Positions 23,050 to 23,144 of a stretch of DNA of 23,144 nt are shown one piece after another. The position numbers were made by a program, and so were the translations under genes. How positions within the stretch are numbered: position 1 is the first letter of the stretch; each line of letters opens with the position of its first letter. This DNA comes from Collinsella aerofaciens (GTDB lineage Bacteria > Actinomycetota > Coriobacteriia > Coriobacteriales > Coriobacteriaceae): the NCBI GenBank assembly GCA_030826265.1, contig JAPJOH010000032.1:1-23144 (forward strand), read 5' to 3'. The notes under the pieces were generated by a model that saw nothing but the letters and a program-made list of their open reading frames with translations, had not been told where the DNA came from and did no database searches.

Positions 23050-23144
23050 GGGCCGATACTCAAAGCCCATTGTGGCACCCCGAGCCCGCGGAAAGAAGCT
23101 GCGCCGCGGGGGAGGCGACCCAAATGGCTTTCTCATATCGTCTT

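Larger units (their letters stand above)
21562..23138 (-). mobile_element. IS110-family (IS1111-type) insertion sequence
   Basis: A 16-bp perfect inverted repeat (ATATGAGAAAGCCATT at 21562-21577, its complement at 23123-23138) flanks a single DEDD-type transposase gene. True terminal repeats are absent from the IS110 group proper but subterminal repeats are the mark of IS1111 relatives. The long non-coding part lies downstream of the transposase (about 320 bases), again as in IS1111 types; the upstream end is about 115 bases. Exact outer limits cannot be fixed because only 6 bases remain after the right repeat. Confidence 0.85.

Overview
The window looks like chromosome from a high-GC Gram-positive of the Coriobacteriia, most like Collinsella. 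This is inferred from the GC-rich third codon positions, the actinobacterial style of the proteins and the gene order; no 16S gene is present.

Region 1 (1-392) is a short intergenic stretch with a tRNA-Ala(GGC) gene that has its own promoter and terminator. Region 2 (424-17510) is a tightly packed, entirely plus-strand housekeeping cluster of 17 genes. It holds an ABC-F ATPase, a small membrane protein, an M50 site-2-protease-like protein, scpA-scpB-rluB, cmk-plsC-ispH, a PDZ/radical-SAM/DUF512 protein, der, plsY-gpsA, rpe, a cysteine desulfurase, a Nif3-like protein, a coiled-coil zinc-ribbon protein and coaBC. Stops and starts overlap or lie within a few bases at most junctions, which suggests translational coupling. 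Together these genes serve chromosome condensation, ribosome assembly and modification, phospholipid and isoprenoid precursor synthesis, CoA synthesis and sulfur mobilisation. Region 3 (17519-17707) is tRNA-Pro(GGG) with its own promoter and terminator.

Directly after tRNA-Pro the DNA changes character. Region 4 (17708-20513) is accessory: two tandem minus-strand modules of about 1.24 kb. Each encodes a secreted Flp/type-IV-pilin-like protein with an unusually long C-terminal domain. Each gene has a poly-G tract just after the start (10 G in one copy, 9 in the other) and two overlapping ATG codons in different frames (ATGCATG). The tract length decides which ATG, if either, reads into the pilin. 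I read this as a phase-variable surface-adhesin system, and it is the most interesting part of the window. The N-terminal halves of the two proteins are nearly identical while the C-terminal halves have diverged strongly. No pilus assembly genes are in view.

Region 5 (20514-21561) holds one small divergent gene of unknown function, a terminator and fragments of genes. Region 6 (21562-23138) is an IS110-family element of the IS1111 type: a DEDD transposase/recombinase, 16-bp perfect inverted repeats, and a 320-base non-coding tail whose two nested hairpins are a candidate bridge (seek) RNA. The element lies just downstream of a well-placed ribosome binding site and a 24-codon open frame, so it may have interrupted a gene.
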